A DNA stretch of 64,000 nucleotides from Vicinamibacteria bacterium (GTDB lineage Bacteria > Acidobacteriota > Vicinamibacteria > Fen-336): NCBI GenBank assembly GCA_035570235.1, contig DATMML010000083.1:1-64000 (forward strand). The letters run 5' to 3'. The position numbers were made by a program, and so were the translations under genes. The stretch's first letter is position 1. Every line of letters begins with the position of its first letter. The notes under the pieces are model-generated. The model did no database searches and was not told the origin of the DNA. It saw only the letters and a list, made by a program, of their open reading frames with translations. Positions 9,028-17,892 of this stretch are shown one piece after another.

Positions 9028-9420
9028 CATTTCGCGACCGCCCTCCTTCTGTATGCTGTCGCCACCGCTCAGTCAAACGACTTGGGGTCACTCGCCCACC
9101 TGTACTTCGAGCTGGCCGACAGAGTAACAGTCGAGTTCACCCCGTCGGTCGGCTTCAACCTAGTGAGCAACGGCCAGAGCAGCTCCGGCGTCGGGCCGGG
9201 CGATGTCACGGTCCAGGGTCAGTACCGGTTGACGCGTTTCGTGAAGGCACCTGGATTCCCACGACCTCGATCGTCATCCAGCTGGAAGCGCGACTTGGGG
9301 GTGGTCTTCGGTACCCTCGTGATGGATACCCCCGCTTCGATCACACCACTCGTGCGCACACCCGGGGAGACTGGCTCACGGTGGCAGGCATCGCTCTGAC
9401 ACGGTTCGCGCATGTGGTAC
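9028..9420 (+). pseudogene. decayed outer-membrane transporter-like gene (frameshifted)
   Basis: Frame 1 encodes a recognisable beta-barrel start: TALLLYAVATAQ, then FELADRVTVEFTPSVGF, then GDVTVQGQYRLTRF, ending near 9240. The expected continuation, FREGTWIPTTSIVIQLE, is present only in another frame from 9237. One base is missing in the run CGTTT-CGTGAA. After ~9290 neither frame gives the usual barrel sequence and both soon stop. The fragment resembles the family of uncharacterised outer-membrane 'transporters' related to phenol/MetA-pathway proteins. It lies just behind the MocR operator, as if it had once been the divergent target. Bases 9421-9708 hold no gene that I can recognise. Confidence 0.65.
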
Positions 9421-9708
9421 CGTAGTTTCATTGGAGCGCCTGACCTAACGCGACCCTCGGCAGCCGGTACGACCAAGCAGAGGCTGCCCAAGGCTATCGG
9501 ACCTGACTCGGCGTCGGTTCGTGTTACCGTGGCGCCCTGACTCGCCGACATGACGGGCGCTACGGCCAGGAGGGCCGGAAGTAAAGCACGTGGAGCGTCG
9601 AGACCCTCGCCGACGTTTGGCGGACGCCGCGGGAAGTGTGAAGGGCACGTTCAGGACCCCGACTCCGATTGGGGACGGTCCTTCGCCGGGTCCGAGAGGA
9701 GACAGACG

Positions 9709-10398
9709 ATGTTTACCCGGCGACTGATTGTCACCGGGGCGCTCTGGTTAATGGGTGCGGGCACTTTTCCCGAGTGCCTCGTCGCGGCGGAGCTGGCAGG
9801 CCGGATCGAAATCGTCGACCGGGATAGCAAGACTGTGCCCGGCGTGGGAGCTGTGGTGTGGCTTCCCGGCGTACCCCCATCGCTCACGGTCGCAAAGGGT
9901 CCTCCCACCGTTGCCTCCAAGGACAAGCGCTTTGAGCCTCACGTCGTCGCGGTGGCGCGGGGAGCCACCGTCGTCTTTCCCAACCTCGACAGGATCCTCC
10001 ACAACGTCTTCAGTCGCACTCCGGGTGCAGAGTTCGACCTCGGCCTCTACCACCAGGGGAAGTCCAAGGATGTCCGATTCATTACGCCTGGGCTCGTGCG
10101 CATATACTGCAACATCCACTCGCAGATGGCGGGCTACGTCATGGTGTTGGATGGTGCTGATTTTGCCGTGGTGAACGAGAACGGGTTGTATCGGATTGAC
10201 GGCGTTCCCGAAGGTCGACGTGAGTTGCGCATCTGGCACGAAAGGGCCGGCGAGACGACCGTCATGGTCCAGGTCCTGAGTGGGGGTCCGACGACCATGA
10301 ACCTGACCCTCGACGCCTCGAGCTACAAGGAGGTGCCCCACAAGAACAAGTATGGGGAGGAGTACCCTCCTGTTCGACGAGATGACGATCGGTACTGA
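9709..10398 (+). CDS. secreted cupredoxin-like protein (methylamine-utilisation-protein type)
   Basis: A 229-residue exported protein. The ATG at 9709 follows GAGAGGAGAC and opens a signal peptide (MFTRRLIVTGALWLMGAGTF). Residues ~28-150 are plastocyanin-like with a complete type-1 copper set: H98 in RILHNVFS, then C134, H137 and M140 in IYCNIHSQM. Residues ~150-210 resemble a small carboxypeptidase-regulatory-like beta domain (GLYRIDGVPEGRRELRIWH). Proteins of this type are often annotated as methylamine utilisation protein, but no methylamine genes are nearby. Its 3' end overlaps the start of the sensor kinase gene, so the two are probably cotranscribed and may act together in the periplasm. 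Confidence 0.82.
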   Translation: MFTRRLIVTGALWLMGAGTFPECLVAAELAGRIEIVDRDSKTVPGVGAVVWLPGVPPSLTVAKGPPTVASKDKRFEPHVVAVARGATVVFPNLDRILHNVFSRTPGAEFDLGLYHQGKSKDVRFITPGLVRIYCNIHSQMAGYVMVLDGADFAVVNENGLYRIDGVPEGRRELRIWHERAGETTVMVQVLSGGPTTMNLTLDASSYKEVPHKNKYGEEYPPVRRDDDRY

Positions 10399-12538
10399 CA
10401 CAACCAAGGTCGGAACACCTGTCCCCCCGGTCGAGGGGACGCCCCCGGCCTCCCAAGTGGCCACTCTGCCGATGGATGGCCTGCAGAAGGAAGAAGATCC
10501 TCCAAGGGGGATCCGGCTCGCCACCCGCCTGTCTCTCACCATTGCCGTGCTTCTCGCCAGCTGTCTATCCCTGGCTCTGGCGTTCGCGACCTGGCGTGCC
10601 AACGAGGTCACGGGGGAGCGGATCCACGAGAACCTAAAGCTCGTCCCCGCCCTCTATAGCAGCTTCGCGGACTCGGAGGCCAGCGCCCGTCGTCAGCAGG
10701 TCAAGTCCTCGGCCGAGCAGCCTGGCACGAGGGCTCTCCTGGCGGAGGTCAGGGCGGGCGCGGAGACGTTCCATGACTCTGCTCAGGACTTCGCGCGCGA
10801 TCTTGGCGCGGAAATGGCGTTCTTTTTCGATTCTCGGGGAGCCCTCCTGGCCCGCAGCGATCGGGCGGCCGGTGAGGAGTCGGGTCGCGATTTCTCCGCC
10901 GTCGCCTGGGTCAAGCGGCCGCTCTCCGACCTCACCGAGTCCTCTGCTTTCATTCTCGACGTGAAGAGGAAGAAAGCCCTCTTCCTTGTCGCGGCCGCGC
11001 CCGTGACCCAGGGTGAGGGGCGCGAACTGAAGCTTAACGGTGTCCTCGCGGCGGCCTTTCCCATTGACGATGCGCGCGCGATGGAGCTGGGGCATCTGAT
11101 GTCGGGAGAGATTGCCTTCGTCGCCAATCTAGCTCCGCGGGGGGCAAGTCCGGAGACCGCGGTGGTGGCCGCCACCGCCCCTTTGCGAGGGGTGGGGTTC
11201 CAGGGCATCCTGGCTTCGACCCGAGCCTTGGAGCCCATCTTCGGGAGGGGAGAGCCCTTTGGGCCGTTGGAGTTCTCGTCGAAGGGCGAGGGCTACATAG
11301 CAACCGCGCTGCCCATCAAATCCGGGAGCGGGGAAGTGATCGCCGCCCTAGTGGTGGCGCGTTCGAAGGACCTGGAACTCGCGGCCTTCCGACAGATCCG
11401 GCGTGGCATCGCCTGGATAGGCGCGTTTGTCCTCATGGCATCCCTACCGATCTCCTCGGCCCTGGCCCGGCGGATTTCCCATCCCATCGAACAGCTGGCG
11501 GCGGGAGCGGAGGCGATTCGCGGTGGCCAACTCGATATCGCGTTGCCGAGAGCGAGGGGCGACGAAGTGGGGACCCTGGCCCGTGCCTTCGCGGCCATGG
11601 TCGCGGAGCTGAAGCAGAAGGCTGCCCTCGAGAAATGGGTGGCGGAGGTCCTCCGCCGACCTGGCGACGTGACGCTGGGATCGCGCGCGGTCCTGGCGGC
11701 GGACCAGGCGCTCCCCGGCTTGGGGGTCGAGAAGTTGTTCGCCAAGCGCTACTACGTGCTCTCCGTGCTCGGGGAGGGCGGCATGGGGAGGGTGTATCGG
11801 GCCCACGATCGGGACCTAGACGAGCAGGTGGCGCTGAAGGTCCTGACCCGAAGCACTTTCGGCGAGGGGACGCAGGCGGAGGAAGTTCTCAAGCAGGAAA
11901 CACGGTTGGCCCGCATGATCACCCATCCCAACGTGGTCCGCGTTTACGACCTGGGCGAATCTGAAGGAAGCCGCTTCCTGACCATGGAGTACGTTCCGGG
12001 CACGACGCTCAGTGAGCTCCTGGACCGACGGGGCAAACTGGACCTTGCCCCCGGGCTGCAGATCGCAAAGCAGATTTGTCGCGGCCTGGCCGCGGTCCAC
12101 AGCGCGAACGTCGTTCACGGAGACCTCAAGCCGCGAAACGTGATGGTGATGGCCAACGGCGTGGTCAAGCTCATGGACTTCGGGGTGGCCCGCGGATCCC
12201 GTGTCGGGGAGAACAAGGAGGGCATTCTCGCGGGATCCGTTCAATACATGAGCCCGGAGCAAGCCCGGGGGGCCGTGCTTGACGCGCGGAGCGACCTCTA
12301 CTCTGCGGGCGTGACTCTTTACGAGATGTTCACGGGGCAACGCCCGTTCGAATCGGAGGATCGGGAGACGCTGTTGAAGATGCATCTCCATGAGGCGCCT
12401 CGCGATCCGCGAACGCTCCGTCCCGAGCTGCCGGACGTTCTCTGCCACGCAATCCTTGCCTGCCTGGCTAAGTCTCGCGTCCAGCGTCCCGCCACCGCCT
12501 CCGACCTGGAGCGGGCACTGCTGAGGGTCAAGATCTGA
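10382..12538 (+). CDS. membrane sensor-HAMP-Ser/Thr protein kinase
   Basis: About 718 residues from the ATG at 10382 (728 if the ATG at 10352 is used); either start overlaps the preceding gene. Order: cytoplasmic N-terminus, a membrane helix (TIAVLLASCLSLALAFATW), a ~270-residue extracytoplasmic sensor region of Cache-like layout, a second helix (IAWIGAFVLMASLPISSALA), a HAMP linker (ISHPIEQLAAGAEAI, GDEVGTLARAFAAM), then a C-terminal eukaryotic-like kinase. The kinase has the glycine loop LGEGGMGRVY, the VALKVL lysine, the catalytic loop HGDLKPRNV and DFGVARG. The sensor-HAMP input usually drives histidine kinases or chemoreceptors; here it feeds a Ser/Thr kinase. Substrates are unknown; neighbours are a cupredoxin, a porin-like protein and a c-di-GMP enzyme. 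Confidence 0.88.
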   Translation: MTIGTDTTKVGTPVPPVEGTPPASQVATLPMDGLQKEEDPPRGIRLATRLSLTIAVLLASCLSLALAFATWRANEVTGERIHENLKLVPALYSSFADSEASARRQQVKSSAEQPGTRALLAEVRAGAETFHDSAQDFARDLGAEMAFFFDSRGALLARSDRAAGEESGRDFSAVAWVKRPLSDLTESSAFILDVKRKKALFLVAAAPVTQGEGRELKLNGVLAAAFPIDDARAMELGHLMSGEIAFVANLAPRGASPETAVVAATAPLRGVGFQGILASTRALEPIFGRGEPFGPLEFSSKGEGYIATALPIKSGSGEVIAALVVARSKDLELAAFRQIRRGIAWIGAFVLMASLPISSALARRISHPIEQLAAGAEAIRGGQLDIALPRARGDEVGTLARAFAAMVAELKQKAALEKWVAEVLRRPGDVTLGSRAVLAADQALPGLGVEKLFAKRYYVLSVLGEGGMGRVYRAHDRDLDEQVALKVLTRSTFGEGTQAEEVLKQETRLARMITHPNVVRVYDLGESEGSRFLTMEYVPGTTLSELLDRRGKLDLAPGLQIAKQICRGLAAVHSANVVHGDLKPRNVMVMANGVVKLMDFGVARGSRVGENKEGILAGSVQYMSPEQARGAVLDARSDLYSAGVTLYEMFTGQRPFESEDRETLLKMHLHEAPRDPRTLRPELPDVLCHAILACLAKSRVQRPATASDLERALLRVKI

Positions 12539-12613
12539 GGCGGACATGGAGGAGGGCCCCCGCTCTCCGATCGCCCCCCGCCCGTCCAGACGAGGACAGA
12601 CCCGGCTCACGCT

Positions 12614-12643
12614 GACCGGACTCGCTCCGACCGGACTCGCTCC
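12614..12643. repeat. 15-bp perfect tandem repeat upstream of -35
   Basis: GACCGGACTCGCTCC occurs twice head to tail (12614-12628 and 12629-12643) and ends exactly at the predicted -35 hexamer of the porin-like gene. Its position suits an activator or response-regulator binding site. It could also be a recent slip duplication. Confidence 0.75.
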
Positions 12644-12672
12644 TTGACGCTGTCGGCGAAGAGCCCTAGGCT
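12644..12672 (+). promoter_or_regulatory. predicted sigma-70-type promoter of the porin-like gene
   Basis: TTGACG (12644-12649, 5/6) and TAGGCT (12667-12672, 3/6) are separated by exactly 17 bp. A GGGGAGGAG ribosome site and the ATG at 12712 follow. The weak -10 and the adjacent direct repeat suggest an activator-dependent promoter. Confidence 0.5.
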
Positions 12673-12711
12673 CTGGGGGCCCCGGATTGAATGATGGGCA
12701 GGGGAGGAGTC

Positions 12712-14091
12712 ATGCAGCGTCGCCCGTATATGGGCGTCATCGTCCTTCTGGCGGCTCTCCTTCCCGCTCGAGTCCTGAGCGGCCAGGAGCAACCGGCGGC
12801 CACTCCCTCGCCGGAGCCGACCCCCGCGCCCAAGCGGTTCCGGATCGGTGGGGAGCTCAAGGCGAACTTCAGACACTCTGCCTCGGAGGAGGTCCTCGTT
12901 CATTTCCCTTTTCCGCCCAGCTTCCTTGCCCCCGGGCAGACCCAGGTCTTCGAGCGCACGACGGCGAAGGGCAGCTCCATCGAAGTGTCGAACGCCGCTT
13001 TGATCGGGGAGGGTGATTTCACGCCCGACATCTCGGCCAAGGTCGAAGTCCACTTCCTGGACCTGTACAACCGCAACCCCACCTCTTCCGATGACCGGAT
13101 CGCGCTCCGCGAGGCCTGGGTCCGGTTCGGTCGAAAGTTCGAAGCGCTCGAGATAGCCCCCGCCACGTCGTTCTATGCGGTCCTGGGCAAGCTCCCCCGT
13201 TTCACCAAGCCTCGGCTTCGGCGCCTGGAGAGTTACGGGCTGTGGTCGACCGCGGTCGGGCGTTTCGAGGAGCTCCAGGTGGAGGTGGGGGGGTCGGTGG
13301 GGCGGAACTTCTACTGGCGCGGCCAGATAGCCAACGGTAACCCGCTCTTCTTCCGGGACCCCAATGCCCTCGCGGGGGACAACGGGACACCGGAGCGCGC
13401 ACCGCAACCCGGGCCACGGCCCATCACGGGAACCCGCCCCATCTACGAGTCGGGCTTTCCTTTTCTCTACGACACCAAGGCGTCGGACGTGAACGTGACC
13501 GGAAACTTCCAGCTGGGAGGCGGCATCGGTTACCGCGTCAGCAACGCCGGGGATACGCGGGCCATCGATGCCCTGGCGTGGTATTTCCACCGGAAGCTGG
13601 CGGACAGCGCGCCGATCCGCGGGACCTTCTACCTGGGCGACCTCACGCTCCTGCGTGGCGTGCTCTTCCCGCTCCCGTTCGAGGGCAACGACAAGTCGGA
13701 ATACGGAGTCAACCTAGAGGGACGCGCGGGGGAACTGCGCCTGTTCAGCCAGTTCGTGCATCAGGACATCGCCAAGCTGGTTCGGCAGGGGGTCGAAATC
13801 GAAGTGGCCTATCGGGTGCCCCTGAACGGCCTGCTCATCTCGGGCGACAACCCCGTGCTGACCTGGATTCAGCCCACCGTGCGCTTCTCCAATATCCACA
13901 ACAAGTTCACCACTCCCTTCTTGAACCCGGCCCCCTCCGTGGGCTTCGACTGGCACAAGTTGGACTTCGGCTTCCGCCTGGGAATCATCCGTGGCCTGGA
14001 CTTCACGGCCGAGTACGCTCGCCTGGACATGATCGTGCCGCCCACTCTGCATCCCGACGAGTGGCTGCTCACGCTCCGCATTGGTTTTTGA
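12712..14091 (+). CDS. outer-membrane porin-like beta-barrel protein
   Basis: A 459-residue exported protein with a signal peptide (MQRRPYMGVIVLLAALLPAR), then a Pro-rich linker and a long run of alternating beta strands ending in the aromatic-terminated strand LLTLRIGF, the usual outer-membrane barrel C-terminus. The layout (RIGGELKANFRHSA, FTPDISAKVEVHFLDLY, EAWVRFGRKF, VLGKLPRF) resembles phosphate-selective-porin/OprO-like proteins, but I cannot assign a ligand. The ATG at 12712 is supported by GGGGAGGAG directly upstream; an in-frame ATG at 12691 lacks one. It has its own promoter behind the kinase gene and converges on the GGDEF-EAL gene 11 bp away. Confidence 0.8.
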   Translation: MQRRPYMGVIVLLAALLPARVLSGQEQPAATPSPEPTPAPKRFRIGGELKANFRHSASEEVLVHFPFPPSFLAPGQTQVFERTTAKGSSIEVSNAALIGEGDFTPDISAKVEVHFLDLYNRNPTSSDDRIALREAWVRFGRKFEALEIAPATSFYAVLGKLPRFTKPRLRRLESYGLWSTAVGRFEELQVEVGGSVGRNFYWRGQIANGNPLFFRDPNALAGDNGTPERAPQPGPRPITGTRPIYESGFPFLYDTKASDVNVTGNFQLGGGIGYRVSNAGDTRAIDALAWYFHRKLADSAPIRGTFYLGDLTLLRGVLFPLPFEGNDKSEYGVNLEGRAGELRLFSQFVHQDIAKLVRQGVEIEVAYRVPLNGLLISGDNPVLTWIQPTVRFSNIHNKFTTPFLNPAPSVGFDWHKLDFGFRLGIIRGLDFTAEYARLDMIVPPTLHPDEWLLTLRIGF

Positions 14092-14102
14092 GGGCCCCGG
14101 GG

Positions 14103-17100
14103 TCAGGCCCGCGGCGGCCACAGGATCGGGACCTCGCCGCTCAAGAGCTCGACCACTCCCTCCGCCGCCATCGGCTTGGAGAAGTGATAGCCCTGGATGA
14201 AATCGCACTCGAGGGCCTGTAGTCGGCCCAGCTGTTCCTCGGTCTCGACTCCCTCGGCGATCACATCCATGCCCAGGTTGCGGGCAAGCCCCACGATCGT
14301 CCGCACCACCATGTCCGAGTGCGGGCTCCCCGCCCCCATTCCGCTGATGAATGAGCGGTCGATCTTGAGGGTGTTGGCGGGGAAGCGGAGCAAGTAACCC
14401 AGCGATGAATAGCCGGTCCCAAAGTCGTCGATACAGACGTGGATCCCGTGGGCTTTGAGCTCGGTGAGCATGGCGGCGGCGGCATCCGGGTTCTCCATGA
14501 GGATGCTCTCCGTAACTTCCAGCTTTAGGCTCCCCGGCGGCAGCTGTGTCTCGCGCACGATCCGGGCCACTTCGGAAACGAGATCGGGCTGCTGGAACTG
14601 CCTTCCGGAGAGGTTAACGCTCATCATCAGAGGCCGGCGGGAGGAAAAGCGAGCCTGCCAGGACCGGAGCTGGCGGCAGGCCTCGCGGAGCACCCAGAGC
14701 CCGATAGGGACGATGAGCCCCGTCTCCTCTGCGACCCTGATGAAGTCGCCCGGAAAGACCAGGCCATGGCCCGGGCGCTGCCATCGGACCAGGGCCTCGA
14801 AACCCGCAACCTGCCCCGAGCGGAGGCACATGATGGGCTGGTAGTGGGCCTGCAGCTCCTCTCGCTCGACCGCCCGATGCAAGTCGTTCACGATCTGGAG
14901 GAGGCCCACGGCCCGGGCGTGCATGGCGGTGTCGAACTCTCGGTGGCGGGCTCGCCCCTCCTCTTTGGCCCGATGCATGGCATTGTCGGCGTCCCGGACG
15001 AGGTCCTCCGCCTTTTGATACCGGGGCTTGTGCAAGGCAATCCCGATGCTGGCGGTGACGAACACCTCCCGGCTGGCGAGCTCGAAAGGGACGCTCAGGG
15101 AGCCCTGTATGCGCTCGGCGACGCGGGCGGGCACCGCCGCCTCCTCGATTTCGTCGATGAGGACGGCGAACTCGTCGCCCCCGAGCCGCGCGACCGAGTC
15201 CGCGGGTCGCAGACAGGTCTCGAGACGACGCGCGATCTGGATGAGGAGCTGGTCCCCCGCGAGGTGGCCGAGGCTTTCGTTGACCACCTTGAAGCGGTCC
15301 ACATCCAGAAGCAGGGCGGCAAACATGTAGCCGGGGCGACGCCGAGCCCGGGCGATACAGATTTCCAGGCGGTCCATGAGCAAGGTGCGGTTGGGGAGTC
15401 CCGTGAGAGCGTCGTGCAGGGCGCCGTGCGCCAGCTGTCGCTCCGCCTTGGCGCGCTCCGTGGTGTCGGCCCCGAGGGCGGCGCCGCCGATGACCTTGCC
15501 CTCGGGGTCGCGCAAGACCGTGTTACTCCAGGAGATCTGCCGCCTTTCCCCTGAACGGGTCAGGATCTCGGTGTCGTCGTGGGGGGATATCACGCCGCTG
15601 TGAATCCGCTCGATGAAGCTGCGCCGGGCCGCTTCCCGTTGGTCCTCGGGGACGAAGCTGTCGAACCAGTTCTGGCCGATGATCTCCTCTTCCCGGCAGC
15701 CCACGAGGTCCAGGAGGTACTCGTTGCCGTAGGTGATTTCGCCGTTGACGTCCAAGAAGAGGGAGATCAGCTGGACGTTATCGAGAATGTCTCTGAGGCG
15801 TCGCTCCGACTCCCGGAGTGCTTCTTCGGCGAGCTTTCGCTCCGTGATGTCGAAAGCGGTCGCCACCGCCGCCGGGAGACCTTCGAGCTCGACCGGCGTC
15901 ATCGTGACATCGGCCCAGCGCGGCTCGCCGCGAAGGCAGGCGAGCTTCAATTCGAATCGGTCGGGTCGGGCCCCCGGGCGCTGCCCCGCCCGGCCCCGCT
16001 CCCGGAACCGTTCCTGCGCATCCACATGAGCCAACTCCCAGAACTTACGTTTCAGAAGCTCGGGCTCCGAGAGGCCGGTCATGGACTTGAGAGCCGGATT
16101 GACATAGCGGAGGCTGTCCCCCTCCAGGATGAAGATCGCCGCCGCCTCCGTCTCCGCCAGGGCCCGGAACTTGGCCTCGCTGGCCCGAAGGGTTCGCTCC
16201 GCTCGCAACTCGTTGCTCACGTCGTGGACGAGGACGAAGCCGGCAGGGCGTTCTCCCAACTTGAGCTCGTGAGTGATGAGCTGAACCCAGATGGGGGTGC
16301 CGTCGCGCCGGCGGTGCTGCCGGACGACGGCCTCGTTGCCTCGTACGGTGGGCGAGACGTGATCGGGGGGATGGGAAGGGTCCGGGGCCGCGGCCAGGTC
16401 GTCGATCGACAGGCCCAGGAACTCCGCCCGCGAGTAGCCATAGTGCTGCAGCGCGGCGTCGTTCACGGCCAGGAATCCTAGGGTCTCGAGGTCGTAGACC
16501 CACATGGGTTGCGGGTTGGCCTCGAACATGCAGCGGTAGCGTTCCTCGGAGGCTCGCACCGCAATTTCCGCGGCCATTCTGTCGCGGAAATCGCGTGCGA
16601 TCAGCACCGCCCCCGCCCCCAGGCCTCCCATGCTTTGGAGGGGGGAGATCGAGACCCTCACGTCCACCCCCTCTCCGGTTCGTGCCCGGAGGCGACCCTC
16701 TTGATCCCTCGCCTCACGGCGTTGGAGAGCGCTGGATAGCGGGCCCGAACCGTCGCTCGAGGTGTCCACCAAGGACGCGACGGGCGCCCCCAGAAGGTCC
16801 GCTTCCCGGTGGCCGAGGAGGGAGGCCGCGGCCTGGTTCAGAAGCCGGATCCTCCCTTCGTCGTCGTAGACGATGAGCGCGTCGGTCATGGTGGCGATGA
16901 TCTGGGGCGCGGCCAGGGCAGGGGTGATGTCCGCCAAGTGGTAGCGCCGGATGGTACGCGCGATGAGGGCGACGAAGGCGAGGACGGGGAGGTAGCCGAA
17001 AGGATAGATGGGGATCCCGTAGGCGGCCACGTAGTCCACGCAGCCCAGGGACGCCGCCGCGAATGCCAGAAGGTACGCGCGACTTCGGAGGCGATGCGTG

Positions 17101-17624
17101 CGGGTCTCGGCTCCGCGGGAGTCGTTCCAGTGCTCGCGCAAGCTGAGGAGTAGCAGGCCGACGAAGGTCAAGCAGTAGGGGAGGGCGGCCGCGCGGTAGC
17201 GGGGATAGTAGCCCCAGGGGTATCGGTGGAGGCCGAGGAGCAACACGTTGGTTCCCAGGAACAGGGCCGAGAAGAGTCCGGAGAGGAGCCAACCCCCCCA
17301 AACGAGCAGCCGACGCCGCTTGTCGGCGTAGGTGACGGCCACGGTGAAGTGGTAGATGGCGGCGGCGATGAAGGGGATCCCGGCGTGCGCGATCTTGGCC
17401 CAAGCCACGGCCACCAGGGGGTCGATGGAGAGAAACATCAGCGAGAAGCAGACGAGCCAAACGTCGATGGTCAAAGGGATGAGGCAAAAGAGGAGCGCGA
17501 CCCGGGAGGCCCGTTCGCGGATGACGATGGATACGCCCAGGAGGAACGTCGCGGCGGCGGTAACAAGGAGCGGAACGGCGTATGCGCTCGGGGCGTAACT
17601 CCCCGGGTCGAGCAGCCTTCCCAT
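14103..17624 (-). CDS. 7TM-PAS(x4)-GGDEF-EAL cyclic-di-GMP enzyme
   Basis: About 1173 residues from the ATG at 17624 (MGRLLDPGSYAPSAYAVPLL); an upstream ATG at 17717 is possible. The N-terminal ~250 residues have about seven membrane helices of the histidine-kinase N-terminal 7TM type. Four PAS domains follow, then GGDEF (around residue 815) with an intact RxxD I-site (RPADSVAR) five residues before it, then EAL (EALVRW near 943, DDFGTGYSSLGYLLRF, AEGVETEEQL). All signature residues of diguanylate cyclase, its product-inhibition site and c-di-GMP phosphodiesterase are present, so both activities are possible. The multi-PAS input suggests redox, light or ligand control. Confidence 0.92.
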   Translation of the reverse strand: MGRLLDPGSYAPSAYAVPLLVTAAATFLLGVSIVIRERASRVALLFCLIPLTIDVWLVCFSLMFLSIDPLVAVAWAKIAHAGIPFIAAAIYHFTVAVTYADKRRRLLVWGGWLLSGLFSALFLGTNVLLLGLHRYPWGYYPRYRAAALPYCLTFVGLLLLSLREHWNDSRGAETRTHRLRSRAYLLAFAAASLGCVDYVAAYGIPIYPFGYLPVLAFVALIARTIRRYHLADITPALAAPQIIATMTDALIVYDDEGRIRLLNQAAASLLGHREADLLGAPVASLVDTSSDGSGPLSSALQRREARDQEGRLRARTGEGVDVRVSISPLQSMGGLGAGAVLIARDFRDRMAAEIAVRASEERYRCMFEANPQPMWVYDLETLGFLAVNDAALQHYGYSRAEFLGLSIDDLAAAPDPSHPPDHVSPTVRGNEAVVRQHRRRDGTPIWVQLITHELKLGERPAGFVLVHDVSNELRAERTLRASEAKFRALAETEAAAIFILEGDSLRYVNPALKSMTGLSEPELLKRKFWELAHVDAQERFRERGRAGQRPGARPDRFELKLACLRGEPRWADVTMTPVELEGLPAAVATAFDITERKLAEEALRESERRLRDILDNVQLISLFLDVNGEITYGNEYLLDLVGCREEEIIGQNWFDSFVPEDQREAARRSFIERIHSGVISPHDDTEILTRSGERRQISWSNTVLRDPEGKVIGGAALGADTTERAKAERQLAHGALHDALTGLPNRTLLMDRLEICIARARRRPGYMFAALLLDVDRFKVVNESLGHLAGDQLLIQIARRLETCLRPADSVARLGGDEFAVLIDEIEEAAVPARVAERIQGSLSVPFELASREVFVTASIGIALHKPRYQKAEDLVRDADNAMHRAKEEGRARHREFDTAMHARAVGLLQIVNDLHRAVEREELQAHYQPIMCLRSGQVAGFEALVRWQRPGHGLVFPGDFIRVAEETGLIVPIGLWVLREACRQLRSWQARFSSRRPLMMSVNLSGRQFQQPDLVSEVARIVRETQLPPGSLKLEVTESILMENPDAAAAMLTELKAHGIHVCIDDFGTGYSSLGYLLRFPANTLKIDRSFISGMGAGSPHSDMVVRTIVGLARNLGMDVIAEGVETEEQLGRLQALECDFIQGYHFSKPMAAEGVVELLSGEVPILWPPRA

Positions 17625-17892
17625 CAGATCGAGCCTCGGGTCACCTGGGAAACAGGATAGCCGGTCTTGAGGAGCGGGGACAGCGCTCGCCCCGGGGAAG
17701 GGCAGAGCTGGGCTCATCGCTCGGCCCCCACCGTGTATCAGGGAGGGGTCCGTATATAACTAATGGGCAGGGACTTAGGAGAACACCGATCGCTCGCGAG
17801 TGTGGCCTACCCCCTTTTCGTTCCCTGGGGGCACGGCCGAAACCGACGGCTTGACCCCGATCTTTCTCTCGACGTAGGCTCCGGAGAGTTGC

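Noticed and set aside
8845-9399. The barrel-like frame as an intact gene
   Set aside because: The downstream half of the family sequence is in another frame and later parts are decayed, so it is called a pseudogene.
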